Source: Candidatus Eiseniibacteriota bacterium
GTDB taxonomy: Bacteria > Eisenbacteria > RBG-16-71-46 > CAIMUX01
Reading direction: 5' to 3'
Length of the DNA: 64,000 bases
NCBI GenBank assembly: GCA_016712505.1
Contig: JADJQY010000005.1
Span: 186,001-250,000 of the forward strand
Shown here piece by piece: positions 8,769 through 18,009 of the stretch. The first letter of the stretch is position 1. Every line of letters starts with the position of its first letter. The notes under the pieces were generated by a model. It saw only the letters and a program-made list of their open reading frames with translations. It was not told the DNA's origin and did no database searches. The translations under genes were made by a program, and so were the position numbers.

Positions 8769-9832
8769 CCTCCCTCCACGCGGAACGGAAGTTCCAGCCA
8801 GACGCGACATCCCCCGTGGGCCGCGGCCCCGATGGAGAAGCGCTGTGCATCGCCGTAGAGCTGCCGGAGGCGGCTCTCGGTATTGGCCAGACCGGTGCCG
8901 CGGGCGGCGCCGTTGCCCGACGGACCGGGACCGTTGTCGCTCACCTCGATCTGCAGTCGCGCCGCCTCCCGGTGGGCCACGAGGGTCAGTCGACCAGGGC
9001 CGGGAACGGTGCCGATCCCGTGCCGCAGGGCGTTCTCGACCAGCGGTTGCAGGATCAGGAACGGGACCCGCGCGGTCCAGACATCGTCGTCGATCCGCCG
9101 CTCGATCGAGAGGCGGTCGCCGAAGCGCGTCCGGGCGATCTCGAGATAGCGATCGAGCAGCTCCATCTCCTCGGCCAGGGTCACCTCGGCCCGCCCGTCG
9201 TGATCGAGCGTGGCCCGCAGGAAGCTGCTCAGATGGCGGAGCATCGCCTCCGCCTTCTCCGGATCGCTGCGCACCAGCACGCTGATTGCGTTCAGCGTGT
9301 TGAAGAGGAAATGGGGCTGAAGCTGAAGTTGCAGCGCCTGGAGCTGCGCTCCGGCCAGATCCGCGCGGAGGGCGGCGGCGAGGCGCTCTTCTTCCTGGAG
9401 GCGGCGGGCGTACTCCCAGGCGTGGTGCAGGAGCACCACCAGCAGGTAGAGAAAGACGCCGTAGTCGAGCGAACCGAGCGCGGTCCGGAGGATCCGGGTC
9501 CAGGAGAAGAGGCGCTCCGCGCTCTGCAACATCCACTCGGTCGGAATGTCGGTCAGCATCCGTTGCGGAAAGGCGATCAGCAATCCGAAGCCGAGGTGGA
9601 GCAGCAGCCGCGGCCGCCAGTTCGTGCGCTCGAGCCGGAAGCGGGCGGCCAGGCGGAGGATGAGCGGAGTAAATCCGATCCAGACGGCGATGTAGAGCGC
9701 GTGGCCGAAGATGATCTCGAAGTTGCTCCGGCGCGACCCCACGGCGTGGAGATAGGTGTACGACAGCAGCGTGTAGAACACGCCGAAGGCGATCCAGAGA
9801 CCGAGAATGTAGAGCCAGCGCCGATTCATCAT
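8765..9832 (-). CDS. LytS/YehU-type sensor histidine kinase
   Basis: A 355-residue membrane kinase. Four hydrophobic segments occupy the first 140 residues (for example LYILGLWIAFGVFYTLL and VFLYLLVVLLHHAW). A coiled coil and the His_kinase phosphorylation motif LQLQPHFLFNTLNAIS follow, then an HATPase_c domain with LVENALRHGIG, SDNGPG and GTGLANTESRL. No extracellular sensor domain is visible; the ligand may be sensed in the membrane. Two adjacent ATGs (9832 and 9829) are possible starts. It is divergent from the MATE transporter gene, with a shared 145-bp control region. Confidence 0.92.
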   Translation of the reverse strand: MMNRRWLYILGLWIAFGVFYTLLSYTYLHAVGSRRSNFEIIFGHALYIAVWIGFTPLILRLAARFRLERTNWRPRLLLHLGFGLLIAFPQRMLTDIPTEWMLQSAERLFSWTRILRTALGSLDYGVFLYLLVVLLHHAWEYARRLQEEERLAAALRADLAGAQLQALQLQLQPHFLFNTLNAISVLVRSDPEKAEAMLRHLSSFLRATLDHDGRAEVTLAEEMELLDRYLEIARTRFGDRLSIERRIDDDVWTARVPFLILQPLVENALRHGIGTVPGPGRLTLVAHREAARLQIEVSDNGPGPSGNGAARGTGLANTESRLRQLYGDAQRFSIGAAAHGGCRVWLELPFRVEGG

Positions 9833-9977
9833 GGTGAATCACGATACCCGGTTTTGGCGTCCGGGGCGACGAATGCGACGAAACGAGGCGTTCGCGCGAC
9901 GAACGGAACGGATCGGGTCGAAGCGGCGACTGGCGCAGGGTGGCCGCCATCCGCCGGTTTCGCTATTGTCCCGCTCC

Positions 9978-11396
9978 ATGACCACGACTGAAGGCGAAGG
10001 CCCACTCCCAACCATCCTCCCCACCGGGCCCGACCCTGTACCCCGGAGCGCGGCGGAGGCGCGCATTCTCGGTGGACCGGTCGTGCCGACCCTGCTCCGC
10101 CTGACCGGCCCGGTTCTGATCTCGATGGTGCTCTATACCCTGTTCAACCTGGTCGACTCGATGTGGGTCGGGCGCCTGGGCGCGGCGCCGCTCGCCGCGG
10201 TGACCACCTCCATGTTCGCCAGCTGGATCCTGCTCGGCATCGCGCACATGATCGCGACCGGGCTCACCGCGGTGGTGGCCCGACACGTCGGATCGGGCGA
10301 CCGGACCGCGGCCGATCATGCCGCGGCCCAGGGGCTGATCCTGGCCGCCTCGTTTGCGCTGGTCTTCGCCCTGGCTTCGCGGAACGCGGCTCCGTGGCTC
10401 TTCAACCTCCTGAGCAGCGACCCCGAGGTCACCCGCGCGGGCATCGCCTACCTCGGACCACTCCTGGCCTTCTCGTTGCCGTTCCTCCTCTCACTCAACC
10501 TCGAGGCGATCCTGCGCGCCCACGGGGACACCCGGACCCCGATGGTGGTGACCACGGCAGCGGTGCTCTTCAACCTGGTCTTCGACCCGGTGCTGATCTT
10601 CGGCCTCGGGCCCTTCCCGGAGCTGGGAGTCGCGGGGGCGGCCTACGCCACGGTGACGGCCCAGGCGCTCGCCGCGGTGCTCCTCTGGCTCCACCTGACG
10701 CGGCGACGATCCCAGTTCCGCGACCTCCCCCGTTCGCTCACCCGACCGGATGGAAGGGTGATGGGGCAGATCCTCCGCATCGGCGGACCGACCTCGGTCA
10801 GCACCGTTCTGTTCTCGTTCGTTTATCTCTTTCTCAGCCGGGTGGCGGGGCAACTGGGAACCGACGCGCTGGCCATCCTGGGAGTCGGGAACCGCCTCGA
10901 ATCGCTCTGCTACCTCACCGCGGACAGCCTGTCGATCGCGACCGCCACCATGGTCGGACAGAATCTCGGAGCAGGAAACATCGCCCGGGCGAAGCAGGTC
11001 GGACAGAAGGCGGCAGGCCTCTCCCTGGCGCTGGCCAGCAGCCTGGGGTTGATCTACTTCGTCTTCGGACCGCAGATGTTCCGCCTCTTCACCGCCGATC
11101 CGGCGGTGGTCGAGAACGGCGGGATGTACATGAAGATCCTGGCGGTCAGTCAGCCGATCATGGGGGTCGAGATCGTCCTCTCGGGGATCTTCGCCGGCGC
11201 GGGCTACACCCTCGCCCCAACCTGGATCTCGATCTCGACCAGCCTGCTACGCGTGCCGCTGGCGCAGGTCTTCGCCCTCGACCGGGGGTTCGGCCTGGCC
11301 GGCCTGGGCTGGGTGATCACCCTGACCTGCATGCTGCGCGGCCTGCTGCTCTACGGCCTCTATCGAAGGGATCGCTGGACCCGAACCCGGCTGTAG
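9978..11396 (+). CDS. MATE family multidrug/toxin efflux transporter
   Basis: A 472-residue inner-membrane protein with about twelve hydrophobic helices in two repeated bundles, the arrangement of MatE transporters that export cationic drugs or metabolites by sodium or proton antiport. Recognisable parts are LYTLFNLVDSMWVGRLG in the first helix and ILGVGNRLESLCYLTADS at the start of the second half. The ATG at 9978 is chosen because the earlier in-frame start at 9831 would add 49 charged, non-membrane residues and overlap the divergent kinase start. Its last 150 bp overlap the 3' end of the convergent histidine kinase gene. Confidence 0.92.
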   Translation: MTTTEGEGPLPTILPTGPDPVPRSAAEARILGGPVVPTLLRLTGPVLISMVLYTLFNLVDSMWVGRLGAAPLAAVTTSMFASWILLGIAHMIATGLTAVVARHVGSGDRTAADHAAAQGLILAASFALVFALASRNAAPWLFNLLSSDPEVTRAGIAYLGPLLAFSLPFLLSLNLEAILRAHGDTRTPMVVTTAAVLFNLVFDPVLIFGLGPFPELGVAGAAYATVTAQALAAVLLWLHLTRRRSQFRDLPRSLTRPDGRVMGQILRIGGPTSVSTVLFSFVYLFLSRVAGQLGTDALAILGVGNRLESLCYLTADSLSIATATMVGQNLGAGNIARAKQVGQKAAGLSLALASSLGLIYFVFGPQMFRLFTADPAVVENGGMYMKILAVSQPIMGVEIVLSGIFAGAGYTLAPTWISISTSLLRVPLAQVFALDRGFGLAGLGWVITLTCMLRGLLLYGLYRRDRWTRTRL

Positions 11397-13325
11397 CTCG
11401 GCCATCGGCAGGATCCGCGCGATCCGCGAGACGACCGGGAGGATCACTTCGACCGCGGTACCCTGCCCCACCGCGCTCTGGATGCTGATCCGCCCCTCGT
11501 GCCGCTGCACGATTCCGAGCGCGGCCGACAGGCCGAGGCCACGGGTCCGCTTCCCCTTGGTGCTGAAGAACGGATCGAAGGCGTGTAGACGGGTTTCCTC
11601 CGGCATGCCGACTCCCGGATCGTCGCTCCGCACCACCACCGAGTCTTCCTGGGCTTCGGTGTGGACGACGATCTCCCCCCCCTGCGGCATTGCCTCGGAA
11701 GCGTTGATCAGGATGCGATGAAAGACATCCTGCAAGAGCGGATCCGATCCACGGACGGCGGGGAGCGGATTGAGGTCGAGCTTGATCGAGAGGAGCGGCT
11801 CGTCCGGGGCTCGGGTGGTGCGCCAGAGATTCTCCTGGTAGAGCGTGAGTTCCCGCAGGAGCGCGTTCACGTCGACCTCGCCGAAGCGAAGATCGACCTG
11901 CTCGCCGTAGTACTCCTGCAGGTGGCGCAGCATCTCCCCCGCCTTCAGGGCAGAGGCCTGGATCATGGCCAGACCGGAGCGGATCTGCTCGTCCTGGGTC
12001 CGCATCTGCAGGAGCTGACAACGCCCCATCATCACCGCGAGCAGATTGTTGAAGTGGTGCGCGACCATGGCGGTCATTTCGCCCATGGCCCGGAGCCTCT
12101 CGCTCTGCACCACCTGACCGAGCAGACGCCGCTTCTCGGTCACGTCGGTCAGGATCAATTCGAGGACTGCCTTCCCGCCGAACTCCACGCCGCGGCCACG
12201 GATCTCGAGGTTGATCGGCCGTCCGGTGCGGGTCAGTCCCACCACCTCCATGCGGAACGGCCGCGCCTCCTCCTCGGCCGCGCGGAACCGCTCGCGGGTG
12301 ACGCGGTGGAAGTTCGGGTGGATGATCTGCGTCCAGCGGAAGTTCTCCTGCAGCGCCTTGTCCTGGGGATACTCGAAAATCTCCTCGAAGGCCGGGTTGA
12401 CGAAGCCGAAGCGACTCCCCTCGATCAACACGAAGGCGTCCGGGCTCCCCTCGACCAGCAGCCGATAGCGCTCGCGTGATTCCATCAGCTCGCCCGTGCG
12501 CCGCTCGACCTCCTGCTCCAGCTTGGTATTGAGAGCGGTCAGTTCGTCCCGTGCGGCCAGCAACTCACGCCGCTGCCGATTGAGCGACTGCGCCGCCTGG
12601 GCGAACTTGCTCGCGAGCTCCGCGATCTCGTCTTCGCTTCGATCGGCCTTGTAGTCCCAATCCCCGGCGTCGCTCTCCCACTTCCCGGTGGCGTCGACCA
12701 GCCGCTGCAGCGGCCGGGTGATGCGGCGGGCCAGGATGTGCGAGGTCGCGACCGCCCCGGCCGCGCCGACCAGGAAGACCAGGGCGAGGAAAGCGCGCGC
12801 CCGCCAGAGGTCTCGCCGCACCGCGGCGAGCGAAAGGCCGACTCGCACCGTTCCCCAACGCTGCCCCCCTCCGTTGTCCTGCCAGACGGGCGAAACCGCC
12901 TCGACCGTGGGCACGGTGCGACGACCGGGATCGGCCCAATCCACCTCCTGCTGGAGTGGACCGCGGGCCTGCAGCGCCCGCTGGTTGGCCAGGCCATCGA
13001 GCTGGGCTCCCACCAGATCGCGACGATCGCCGTACCCCGCCACGCGGCCTTCCTTGTCCAGGATCACCACGTAGACCACGTCCGGTTCGTCCTGGACCGC
13101 GTCGGCCATCTGCTGGAGCGCGATGTAGTCGTAGTGCAGGAGGTACGGTCGGGCGACCGCGGCCAGGCTGGTCGAGAGGGACCGGGCGCGGAGTCCGCTC
13201 TGTCGCTGCAGCGTCTGCTTCAGGTAGAGCTCGATCGTCACCGCCAGGAGGGCGGTCAGGCCGAACAACCCGATCGCGAAGATCAGGGTGAACCGGTGGG
13301 TGAGTCGGATTGGTCGAGGCATCAT
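11247..13325 (-). CDS. PAS-domain sensor histidine kinase (NtrB-like catalytic part)
   Basis: A 692-residue membrane kinase. Helix one (LIFAIGLFGLTALLAV) and helix two (FLALVFLVGAAGAVATS) flank an extracytoplasmic sensor of about 150 residues. A HAMP linker, a coiled coil (LNTKLEQEVERRTGEL), a PAS domain, a phospho-acceptor motif AMVAHHFNNLLAVM and an HATPase_c domain (ILINASEAMPQGG, GLGLSAALGIVQRH) follow. Its ATG overlaps the stop codon of the solute-binding protein gene (ATGA), so the two are translated together and the binding protein may deliver the signal. The last 48 residues, rich in Q, A and E, lie antisense to the MATE gene and have no family match; they may be a run-on tail. Confidence 0.9.
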   Translation of the reverse strand: MMPRPIRLTHRFTLIFAIGLFGLTALLAVTIELYLKQTLQRQSGLRARSLSTSLAAVARPYLLHYDYIALQQMADAVQDEPDVVYVVILDKEGRVAGYGDRRDLVGAQLDGLANQRALQARGPLQQEVDWADPGRRTVPTVEAVSPVWQDNGGGQRWGTVRVGLSLAAVRRDLWRARAFLALVFLVGAAGAVATSHILARRITRPLQRLVDATGKWESDAGDWDYKADRSEDEIAELASKFAQAAQSLNRQRRELLAARDELTALNTKLEQEVERRTGELMESRERYRLLVEGSPDAFVLIEGSRFGFVNPAFEEIFEYPQDKALQENFRWTQIIHPNFHRVTRERFRAAEEEARPFRMEVVGLTRTGRPINLEIRGRGVEFGGKAVLELILTDVTEKRRLLGQVVQSERLRAMGEMTAMVAHHFNNLLAVMMGRCQLLQMRTQDEQIRSGLAMIQASALKAGEMLRHLQEYYGEQVDLRFGEVDVNALLRELTLYQENLWRTTRAPDEPLLSIKLDLNPLPAVRGSDPLLQDVFHRILINASEAMPQGGEIVVHTEAQEDSVVVRSDDPGVGMPEETRLHAFDPFFSTKGKRTRGLGLSAALGIVQRHEGRISIQSAVGQGTAVEVILPVVSRIARILPMAELQPGSGPAIPSIEAVEQQAAQHAGQGDHPAQAGQAEPPVEGEDLRQRHA

Positions 13326-14995
13326 CGCAGATCCGCCAGGTAGGTTCGCATGGGACGCTCGGGCCGGAACCAGGCCCGCTTGAACGTGGTCTGGGCAAGA
13401 CCGAAGGGGGTCGCCTCGATCCCTTCGATCCGCGGATCCCAGGCATACGCCGCGGTCTCGTGGTAGAGCGGGACGAGCGGCATCGCGGCGAGGACGCGGG
13501 CCTCGATCTCCGAGTAGATCTCGAACCGCTTCGGCCCGGGAGGGCACCGCCGCCCTTCGGCCAGGAGCGAGTCGACCATCGGATCGGAGAAGGAGACCAG
13601 GTTGTTGACCTCACCGGTGCGGAAGAGGAAATAGAGGAACGCGTCGGGATCGGGCACATCGGCCACCCAGGTCATGTTGAAGAGATCGGTCTCGCCGTTT
13701 AGCACCACCCGGTCGAGTTCGGCCCAGTCGAGTTCCTCGAGCTCGATCTCGAGACCGATCCGCTCGAGATCCTTGATGTACTGCTCGCGCAGCCAGCCGC
13801 TCCGATTGCCCATGCGGGTGGTCACGAGCCGGAGCGGACGGTCCGGTGCGGCCTGGGGAAATCCGGCCAGGCTGAGCAGGCGCCGCGCTTCGACCGGATC
13901 GTAGGGCGGCCGACGGTCCTCGGGCCGGTAGCCGGGCATGCCGGGCGGCAGGATCCCCTGCGCCATGACCACGCGGTTCTCCTTGCTCTCGAGGATGGCT
14001 GCCGGACTGACGCACCGGGCGAGGGCCTGGCGGACCTCGCGGCGATCGAGTGGTGGGTTCTTGGTATTGATCCCGAGAAAGGTGAGCGACAACTCCGGAG
14101 TCGACATCACCCGGAACCCCCCGACCTCCTCCACTAGCCTGGCCTGTGATGAAGCCAAGGAGGCGCCGTCGGCCTGATGCCGGAACAACGCAGCGGTGGT
14201 GCGCTGTGGAGTCATCGGTGCGCCGGAGATGAAGTGGAGCGAATCGAGCAGGGCCGGCACGCTCCAGTAGTCGTCGTTGCGAGCGAGGAGGACGCTGCCA
14301 TCCTGCTCCCATCGGACGAAGCGGAACGGCCCGGTTCCGATCGGCACGGCCTGCCGCTCGGCCCAGGTCTCCCCCAGCCTGGCCGGGGTGAGCGCGGCCT
14401 GGCCCATCGCCAGGACGGCCAGGAAAAACGAGAGCGGCTTCACCAGCTGGATCTCCAAGGTGCGCGGATCGCGCACCCGGATGCCGCTCACTTCCCGCGC
14501 ATCTCCGGCCGCGTAGGCCTCGGCTCCTTCGATGTCGAGGAAGTAGGTCTCGGGCAGGCAGGCCGAAGGCTTGTCCGGGCGCAGCACCAGAGTCAGCGAG
14601 CGTTTCGCCACCGCGGCGTCGAGGGGCGTGCCGTCGTGGAAGCGAACATCCGAGCGCAGGCGGAAAACATAGAGCTTGCCGTCATCCGAGAGGGTCCAGG
14701 ACTCCGCCAGGGCCGGCTTGGGCGAGAGATTGGGATCGAGGGCGATCAGCCCCTCGAAGATCTGCTGCGCGGCATTTCCCTCGTACACGTCATCGATGAA
14801 GACTGGATCGAGCGAACCGATCGGCTCGTGCAGGACGCGGAGCGTACCTCCCGCGCGTGGGGAAGGCGGGGTCGCGACCTCCGCGCGCTCCGTGCTGGAG
14901 CCGCAGGCGCAGACGATCGAGGCGAGCGTGGTCAGCGCGATCACCCGCGCCAGCCTCCACACAGCCTGCAACCTGCCGATCGGCATCCGACCCAT
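13322..14995 (-). CDS. ABC-type extracellular solute-binding lipoprotein (family 5)
   Basis: A 557-residue protein of the SBP_bac_5 peptide/nickel-binding family. The N-terminus is a lipoprotein signal (LTTLASIVCAC), so it is probably anchored at the membrane. The mature part shows the family pattern AGGTLRVLHEPIGSLDPVF, LAESWTLSDDGKLYVFRLR, VRFHDGTPLDA, IGTGPFRFVRWEQDG and a C-terminal YHETAAYAWDPRIEG. No permease or ATPase genes are beside it; instead the next gene, overlapping by four bases, is a sensor histidine kinase. I infer a ligand-sensing role in place of or beside transport. ATG 14995 was chosen to begin the signal peptide; ATG 14986 is nearly as good. Confidence 0.9.
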   Translation of the reverse strand: MGRMPIGRLQAVWRLARVIALTTLASIVCACGSSTERAEVATPPSPRAGGTLRVLHEPIGSLDPVFIDDVYEGNAAQQIFEGLIALDPNLSPKPALAESWTLSDDGKLYVFRLRSDVRFHDGTPLDAAVAKRSLTLVLRPDKPSACLPETYFLDIEGAEAYAAGDAREVSGIRVRDPRTLEIQLVKPLSFFLAVLAMGQAALTPARLGETWAERQAVPIGTGPFRFVRWEQDGSVLLARNDDYWSVPALLDSLHFISGAPMTPQRTTAALFRHQADGASLASSQARLVEEVGGFRVMSTPELSLTFLGINTKNPPLDRREVRQALARCVSPAAILESKENRVVMAQGILPPGMPGYRPEDRRPPYDPVEARRLLSLAGFPQAAPDRPLRLVTTRMGNRSGWLREQYIKDLERIGLEIELEELDWAELDRVVLNGETDLFNMTWVADVPDPDAFLYFLFRTGEVNNLVSFSDPMVDSLLAEGRRCPPGPKRFEIYSEIEARVLAAMPLVPLYHETAAYAWDPRIEGIEATPFGLAQTTFKRAWFRPERPMRTYLADLR

Positions 14996-15272
14996 TGCCT
15001 GTCTCCGGTTCGACCGCCACCCGATCCTGGGGCCCGCGTGAAGCTCGGGCCGCGCTTGGCCCCTCGATGACGCGACATGCAGGACTCGGCAAGACATCGG
15101 CGAAACGTGGCCCCTTCTTTACCCGGGACAGGCGGGATCCGGTCGGCCCGACGCTGCGACGCGCGGTCTCGCTGTGGTTTCGCAATTCATCGGTCGAAAC
15201 CTCAGGGGGAGAGCCGGTATCGTAGTGACCACATCGCTGGGGCAAATCGCGCGATCGAAGGAGGACTCTCCC

Positions 15273-15983
15273 ATGCAGCAGAACCGGCTCCGCCGCACCA
15301 TTTTCGGTATCGCCCTCGCCGTTGGCTGTATCGTGGCTGATCCCCTACCCCAGGTTCGACCTGGGGCAGGTTCGGACTTGGCCTCGGCCTGGACCTGCGG
15401 CCCATCGTCGGCCTCCGCCTCCGAGTTGCAGGCGGACTGGAACGGACAGTTCGTCCACCTCTTCCTTCCCGGCACCTTCACCGAGTACTCGATCTGGCGC
15501 GCGGACGGGGGCTCGGCCGAGTTCCGCATGCTCGACTATTCGCAGGTCGGGTGCACCGAGGCATGCGTCTATGACGATCTCGGTCTCCAGTTCGGGGAAT
15601 CGTTCGACTATCAAATCAAGGTGCTGCTCCCGGACGGGACGGTAGCGACCTTCGGACCGGTCAACGTCCAGATCGACCCGACGCGCGGCCGATCGCTGGA
15701 CAGTCGCATGGCTCCGAACCCGGCCGTCGGTCCGACCTCGCTGCGGTTTCAGATTCCCGCCACGCTGGCCGGCCGCGAGGAGATTCCGGTCCTGGTCAGC
15801 TTTCACGACATCGCCGGGCGCGAGCTGCGCCGCTTCGACCTGGGCGGGAAGGGAGTGGGCGTGCACGTCTTTCCCTGGGACGGCACCGACGTCGAGGGAC
15901 AACCGCTCCCGACCGGAACGTACTTCTACCGGGTCCGTGCTGGCGCCACGACCGAGGTTGGACGGCTCACGCTGCTGCGCTAG
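15273..15983 (+). CDS. Secreted protein with FlgD-like C-terminal domain
   Basis: A 236-residue exported protein. A basic start plus TIFGIALAVGCIVADP forms a signal peptide. The middle, about 40-130, is a small beta domain with two close cysteines (GCTEACVYDD) and no recognised family. The C-terminal 80 residues are FlgD/T9SS-like: MAPNPAVGPTSLRF, VSFHDIAGRELRRFDLG, LPTGTYFYRVRAG, ending RLTLLR. AAGGAGGA lies eight bases upstream of this ATG, which decides the start. A degenerate GGTTCGACCTGG-type repeat encodes the segment just after the signal peptide. A 12-bp terminator stem lies 90 bp downstream. Confidence 0.8.
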   Translation: MQQNRLRRTIFGIALAVGCIVADPLPQVRPGAGSDLASAWTCGPSSASASELQADWNGQFVHLFLPGTFTEYSIWRADGGSAEFRMLDYSQVGCTEACVYDDLGLQFGESFDYQIKVLLPDGTVATFGPVNVQIDPTRGRSLDSRMAPNPAVGPTSLRFQIPATLAGREEIPVLVSFHDIAGRELRRFDLGGKGVGVHVFPWDGTDVEGQPLPTGTYFYRVRAGATTEVGRLTLLR

Positions 15984-16071
15984 ACACGCGGCGCGCGGTC
16001 GGATCGTCCCTGATTCAACGCCGAGCGGGGCGATCGCGAACTGAGCGAGCGCGCGAGGCGACACGAAGAGA

Positions 16072-16105
16072 GAGGCGGTGAGGATCGAGTGACCCTCACC
16101 GCCTC
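16072..16105 (+). terminator. Terminator stem-loop; insertion target of the group II intron
   Basis: A perfect 12-bp inverted repeat (GAGGCGGTGAGG and its complement) with a 10-base loop, followed by GTTGTT. It lies 90 bp after the stop of the FlgD-tailed gene. The group II intron begins six bases after the stem, so the intron has split the terminator stem from its natural downstream sequence. Confidence 0.8.
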
Positions 16106-16111
16106 GTTGTT

Positions 16112-17954
16112 GTGCGCCCGGCATGGGCACAGACTTAGAGGTGAGAGTCCTCTCCTGAGCAGGTCACAGCGAAGGAAGTGAAGCGCAAGGGCGGAAGGGC
16201 GACCGACCGTCTGAAGGAAGCGTGGAACGAACCCGCGGGCCGATGGACAAGAACCGGATACGAGGCGCAGCCGACCGAGGCGAGCGAGCAACTGATTGCG
16301 AAGCCTTCGTGACCAAAGGGACGCGGCGTAAATCCGGCGGTGGTGCGGGAAGGTCTGTGTTCTTACCCGGGGAGATCTCGCTTCACGCCTGAAAGGGCGA
16401 CGCCGAGCGATCGGCGGAGCGAGAAGTCAGCCGAGGCCGTAATAGTCGCCGCGAGGCGACGAAGGGCCGAACGAGAGGGAGAGCTTTTCGCTCCCGAGGA
16501 TCGGAGAGGCCAGGTCACAGATGTCCGAGCAATTGGAGCTCCCGTTCGAGGGTAGGGGTGAAGCCCCGAGCGTAGAACGGAGCGTGGAGACCTCGACGGC
16601 TCCTCAGGAGAAAGAGGGCTCAGGAGCGAGCGGAGTCATGGAACGGGCGGTGAGCCGCCCCAACATGCTGGCCGCGTACAAGCGAGTTCGGGAAGACAAG
16701 GGCAGTCCGGGATCGACGGGATGACGGTGGAAGCGCTACCGGCCTGGTTACAGGAACATTGGGCAGGAGTCCGCGAGCAACTGCTGGCAGGCACCTACCG
16801 ACCGCAGCCAGTCAAGCGGCAGCTCATCCCCAAGGCGGGCGGTGGCGAGCGTGAGCTTGGCATCCCGACCGTGGTGGACCGCCTCATCCAGCAAGCCCCT
16901 GCTTCAAGTCCTTCAACCGATCTTCGATCCGACCTTTTCCGATCACAGCTACGGGTTCCGACCGGGACGCCGGGCGCACGATGCCGTACGGCATGCGCAA
17001 GGGGTACGTCCAGGAAGGCCGTCGCTGGGTGGTGGATGTGGACCTGGAGAAGTTCTTTGACCGGGTGAACCACGACATCCTGATGGGACGGTTGGCGAAG
17101 CGGATCGAGGACAGACGGGTGCTGCGGCTGGTCCGCCGGTACCTGGAAGCAGGGGTGATGATCCAAGGAGTGGTCATGGAGCGACACGAAGGGACTCCGC
17201 AAGGAGGACCTCTCTCACCGCTCCTGGCCAATGTGCTCCTCGACGAAGTGGACAAGGAGTTGGAGAAGCGGGGTCATGCGTTCGTGCGCTACGCCGATGA
17301 CGGTAACGTCTATGTGCGGTCGAAGCGAGCGGGCGAGCGAGTGATGGCTCTGCTGCGTCGCCTTTACGGCGACCTCAAGCTTCGGATCAACGAGTCGAAG
17401 AGCGCGGTGGCGCGGGTCTGGGATCGGAAGTTCCTCGGGTTCTCCCTCTGGGTGGGCGCGGGAAAGACAATCCGGGTCCGCGTCGCGGAGAAAGCTCTGA
17501 ACGCGATGAAGCAACGGGTGCGATCGATGACCCGCCGCCTGGGAGGACGGAGCCTGGAGCAAGTGATCGGAACGCTGCGGCCGTACCTGCTGGGGGGGAA
17601 GGCATACTTCCGTCTGGCCGAGACGCCACAGGTCTTCCGGAGAGCTTGATGAGTGGATCCGTCACCGACTCCGAGCGATCCAACTGAAGCAGTGGAAGCG
17701 TGGACGCACGACCCATCGCGAGCTAGTCTCGCGCGGGCTGAGCCCCACGGCCGCTGCCCAGGTAGCGGCGAACACTCGTCGCTGGTGGAAGAACTCGGCG
17801 ATGGCGCTGCACATCGCGATTCCCAACCGCTGGTTCACCGAACGAGGGCTCCCTTCGCTCGGTGCGTGACCTCAACATCTCGAACCGCCGGATGCGGACC
17901 CGCTTGTCCGGTGGTGTGGGGAGGGAGTAGCCGGGATCACCGACTACCCCCTAT
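16112..17954 (+). mobile_element. Group II intron, probably class C (IIC), decayed
   Basis: It begins GTGCGCCCGGCATGGGC, a typical group II 5' end, just behind a terminator stem. About 400 bases of structured RNA (domains I-IV) precede the reverse transcriptase frame. After the protein, bases 17884-17915 fold as a domain V hairpin, with a nine-base arm ACCGCCGGA pairing TCCGGTGGT. A domain VI stem, GGGAGTAG to CTACCCC, follows. The 3' boundary is near 17954, ending in TAT; 17960, ending in GAT, is an alternative. Insertion after terminators is a hallmark of class C introns. The encoded protein has four frameshifts, so the element is unlikely to move on its own. Confidence 0.85.
16521..17869 (+). 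pseudogene. ltrA: Group II intron reverse transcriptase/maturase, frameshifted
   Basis: Joined across frames, the product covers the whole maturase. The N-terminal part has RPNMLAAYKRVRE, and RT1-2 reads LIPKAGGGERELGIPTV. YGFRPGRRAHDAV, VVDVDLEKFFDRVNHD, GTPQGGPLSPLLANV and the catalytic FVRYADD follow. The maturase X domain is present, and the end is IPNRWFTERGLPSLGA. Four single-base shifts break it: one base lost near 16710, one extra C near 16893, one extra G near 17005 and one extra A near 17646. No in-frame nonsense codon is needed to explain the breaks, so decay is recent, or part of it is sequence error. All catalytic aspartates remain. Confidence 0.85.
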
Positions 17955-18009
17955 CCCGATTTCGGGAGACTGTGCTCTCGGGAAACTGTGCTTTCGGAAG
18001 CCTGCCTGG

